From the NCBI RefSeq assembly GCF_030247195.1, contig NC_080671.1, positions 14,458,843 to 14,522,842 of the forward strand: a stretch of 64,000 nt of DNA, in the 5' to 3' direction. Position 1 is the stretch's first letter; every line of letters begins with the position of its first letter. The translations under genes were made by a program, and so were the position numbers. This stretch comes from Topomyia yanbarensis. Taxonomy: Eukaryota; Arthropoda; Insecta; Diptera; Culicidae. Below the pieces are notes generated by a model. The model did not search any database and had not been told where the DNA came from. It saw only the letters and a list, made by a program, of their open reading frames with translations. Of this stretch, positions 61,340-64,000 are shown one piece after another.

Positions 61340-62015
61340 AACAAACAAGCGACAAGGGAAGGCAGAACACGGAATGGTCTTCGTAGTGCTTGGAATGGAG
61401 CAGCGAGTCATAGTATGGAACCCGGTGAGTGATCGTATCAGCGTATTTAGGATTAAGGGCAAGTTCTTCAACTATAGCTCAATCAATGCCTATGCAACTA
61501 CCAGCGACAAACGCGATGATTGGAAGGATAAATTTTATAAGCGTCTAAATAAGACTTAAGGAGAATGCCCAAAAACATGACGTAAACACATCATCGGGAA
61601 CATAAATCGTCAGGAAGGAAGAACTCTTTCGCCGGGTTCTTGACATGAATATCTTCTACTCAACCATCAACGACACTAAGTCGGCAGAATATTCAATGGC
61701 GAAATTTGCTCAACCATGTTTTGATGGATGGTTGACATTTTTCGGATGCCATTTATGTCCGAAGACCTAACGTCGGCTCTGACCATTACTTAATGATCTG
61801 ATAAGATTCGCGCACGACTCTCTAGCACAATCGGTTCCAGGTGTAAGAGAACTATGCAACTTAATATACAGTGACTACTGACTGAGGTTGTTGAAGCTTA
61901 TACCCGATGAACGAATTGGAGGTTGGCCAACAAGAAATAATTTGTACGCAGCCTAGGGAGACAAGTCCATGAGAATATCAGTACAACAGCCACAGAAGTT
62001 TTGGGTACTACACAT
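61340..62015 (+). pseudogene. RTE-like element, endonuclease part
   Basis: The plus strand reads MVFVVLGMEQRVIVWNPVSD, FRIKGKFFNYSSINAYATTS and, after a stop at 61557, KHIIGNINRQEG and further damaged text ending in NVGSDHYLMI. These fit an APE-type endonuclease: the FFNYSIIN-like core and the catalytic SDH motif at the end. Several stops and frameshifts are present. The domain is cut at 62016 by the foldback copy and the same element resumes at 62675. Confidence 0.65.
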
Positions 62016-62674
62016 TAGAGTGACAGGAAAAAAATGACCCCTATCGGCCCACCCCTGAGTCGATTCCTAGTCCCTCCAGGAGTGCTTATTCCTAATTTGA
62101 AGCGAATCGGACAAGTCTAGCTACCGGACCAACGTGCCTGAAGTTTGTATGGGATTTTTCCACAATTTACATGGAGAAAATCCACTAACTCGCTTTTTTG
62201 CCGCTAGGCGGCACTGTATGCATCGTATTATCACTGTAAGTGAAAATAAGAAAGATAATTTAATTATCTACAACTTTGTCGAAGACTACTAGTCAATCCG
62301 GCTTTGTTAAAAGAAGTTATTAAACTTTTAACGAAGTGATGTCTGAGTCAGTTTTCCATGGGGTTTAGACTGCTGCGCATGGTTGTGTATTAGTACTCGA
62401 TTCCCACGAACTAAACATTTTTGTGAAATAACCGTTAGATTTATCTCAATAGTATGTTCAGAAGAGTTGTAGTAAATAATACGAGTCAGGTTTTGGTTAG
62501 AAAATTTTAGTCGCACATTGTACCGCATAGATGGCGCCAACACTAACTTTTCAACGGAAAGAGATAGATATTAGGTGTCTTCTACAAAGTTGTAGAGCAG
62601 GTATTTTTCAATAATTCTTCCGAACATTTTGATATTATATCTCTCTTCTATGAAAAGTTAGTGCTGGCGCCCTT
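62016..62674. mobile_element. Truncated copy of the hAT-type foldback element
   Basis: It starts TAGAGTGACAGGAAAAAA and matches the left arm of 40127-41301 throughout, including 'ctaccggaccaacgtgcctg' and 'gtctgagtcagttttccatg'. It passes the loop and stops in the first bases of the right arm ('gttagtgctggcgccctt'). The outer right arm is deleted, so no target duplication can be read. Confidence 0.85.
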
Positions 62675-63270
62675 ACAAAATTACTGATTCGAATGACGCT
62701 GGATGGTTAAAATCAAGCACCAAAATAGCCGGAGAGACATCCAACGCGTTTGTGACGTTAGATGGAATCAAGCCGGGCGATACACTCTCTAATCTATTGT
62801 TCAGTATAGCGCTCGATGGTGTGATACGAAGATCTGATGTGCAAAGGAACGGAACCATCATCACAAGATCTCGAATGCTTCTTAGCTTTGCGGACGACAT
62901 CGACATCATTGGTGTTGATCGCAGAGCAGTTGAAGAGACATTTGTGCCTTCTAAAAGAAAAGGGAGGCTACGATAATCAGACTGACTATAAACTCTGACA
63001 AAACAAGATATAGAGTAGCTGGTAGAGAGCGAAGCTCTTCGACCGGTGTTGGTTCGGAGATGGAATCCGATGGAGTATGGCACAATGTTGTCGATGGGAT
63101 TATCATGACAAAACCGAACATATATCTTGGAATACTAGTGACCTGTGCTAACAATATTGCCCGCGAATTGGATTTTCTATGGTTTGCGTAGTCAGCCAAA
63201 GTCCCTACTGACGCGCATAAACTTGCTCTATGCAAATCGCCGATACTCCCTTTGGCTCTGTATGGCCAGT
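62675..63270 (+). pseudogene. RTE-like element, RT palm and thumb
   Basis: Continuation of the element at 61340: FVTLDGIKPGDTLSNLLFSI, ALDGVIRRSDVQRNGTIITR, the catalytic SFADDIDIIGVDRRAVEETF, then after a one-base frameshift at about 62970 LTINSDKTRYRVAGRERSS and, later, IYLGILVT. The last stretch (63160-63270) is damaged but keeps HKLAL and LPLALYG. The FADD box is intact, whereas the frame is broken in several places. Confidence 0.8.
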
Positions 63271-63399
63271 ACCAAGAATACAAACATGCTGATTGTTCCA
63301 CATAATAAATCACAAAAACAGTGTCGTTTTAACTTACCAAATCAGGCCATCCACTTAAACAATCATATTGTTTACTCTTAATATTGAAGGCCCATTAAT

Positions 63400-64000
63400 A
63401 ATGCATTATGTCATTTCAATCTCAATTTGTAGAAATAATAATGTGCTCCAAACCTTATTATATCAAATAATTTCCAAGTGCACCACCGTCACGTAATAAT
63501 CCATCATTCAGGTTTGTTTTCCGCAGCTACTTGGCTTTCTTTCTCTCCTACCTATCACTTCGGGCGTTCAGGTTAACGATAAAATATAACTCATTTCAAC
63601 GGACATTCCCGGCAATCCGGTGGTGTATGTGCCTTTTCTCCCAGTTTCCCACCCAAAAATAAAAAAGAGCACCGGGCAGGCAAGGAAATAAAGAGACCGA
63701 GAGCGTACACTTCAATTCAATTGAAAGCATATTTCGCTAGTTTGCATCGCCGTCCTTTGTGTAGAGACTCTAACATGTTTGTGTGTGTATGTGTATGTGT
63801 GAGCATCTGTACGGTGGATCCGGGGGGGCCGTACACATTCCGGCATGATTGGAATTTCAAATGAACATTTAAGTGCGGATTCCACCACTTCCTACAATCC
63901 TTTCTGGATGCGCACAAGAATTGCTGCTTGTCACGAGCATCAGTAGCAACGGCAAGGGAGTGGTTCGATCAGCTGAATGGAGTGACTGGCATGATTGAGA
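63400..64000. other. Non-coding end of window, Shaw intron
   Basis: No gene is recognised. A short TGTG/TATG tract occurs at about 63778-63802. Confidence 0.5.

Overview
This is an AT-rich animal genomic window, most probably from a mosquito (Culicidae). The retrotransposon proteins (BEL/Pao, Jockey-like, R1-like, I-like, RTE-like) and the short dispersed repeats look like those of culicine mosquitoes. It contains one recognisable host gene, the Shaw-type (Kv3) voltage-gated potassium channel, on the minus strand. Five of its exons are read with confidence: 54543-54660 and 47364-47558 (T1 domain and linker), 36416-36634 (S1-S2), 35442-36045 (S3-S6 with the pore motif) and 34746-34892 (C-terminal tail). 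Their splice phases agree throughout. The 5' exon with the start of T1 lies beyond position 64000, and the last exon is uncertain (a candidate is at 6183-6211). Most of the window is therefore intron or 3' flank of this gene, enlarged by mobile DNA.

Layout. 1-9.8 kb: dispersed repeats, a 247 bp hAT-type MITE with an 8 bp target duplication (1954-2216), a candidate last Shaw exon, and a 757 bp inverted-repeat element (7583-8339). 9.8-12.2 kb: a GC-rich R1-like retrotransposon with ORF1 and ORF2, cut off inside reverse transcriptase. 12.4-16.5 kb: a hAT-type foldback element with a TTGCACAG duplication, a 262 bp (AT)n tract, and a larger foldback that encloses a Jockey-like fragment with an expanded (TAAA)n tail. 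16.8-18.7 kb: degenerate tandem repeats and a 9 bp minisatellite. 19-22 kb: retrotransposon fragments and one copy of a mosquito repeat carrying a CATA microsatellite. 26-32 kb: a decayed BEL/Pao pol joined head-on to a Jockey-like element with an asparagine-rich ORF1. 33.4-36.6 kb: two spliced exons of an unrecognised protein and the core Shaw exons. 37-38.5 kb: a large element whose long inverted arms are made of subrepeats. 39.7-41.3 kb: a mariner-type transposase pseudogene split by a hAT-type foldback. 48-53 kb: fragments of BEL, I-like and Jockey-like retrotransposons. 57.2-60.9 kb: a second copy of the subrepeat element, carrying a nested hAT-type element and a tRNA-derived insertion. 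61.3-63.3 kb: an RTE-like element split by a copy of the foldback.

No defence system, CRISPR array or operon is present. The most novel items are (1) the unrecognised two-exon coding unit at 33380-34058, in phase with the Shaw tail exons; (2) the foldback-like element with subrepeat arms; and (3) several nested insertions whose borders and 8 bp duplications can be read directly, two of them checked against an empty site or an interrupted reading frame. All calls come from reading the sequence; no database search was run.
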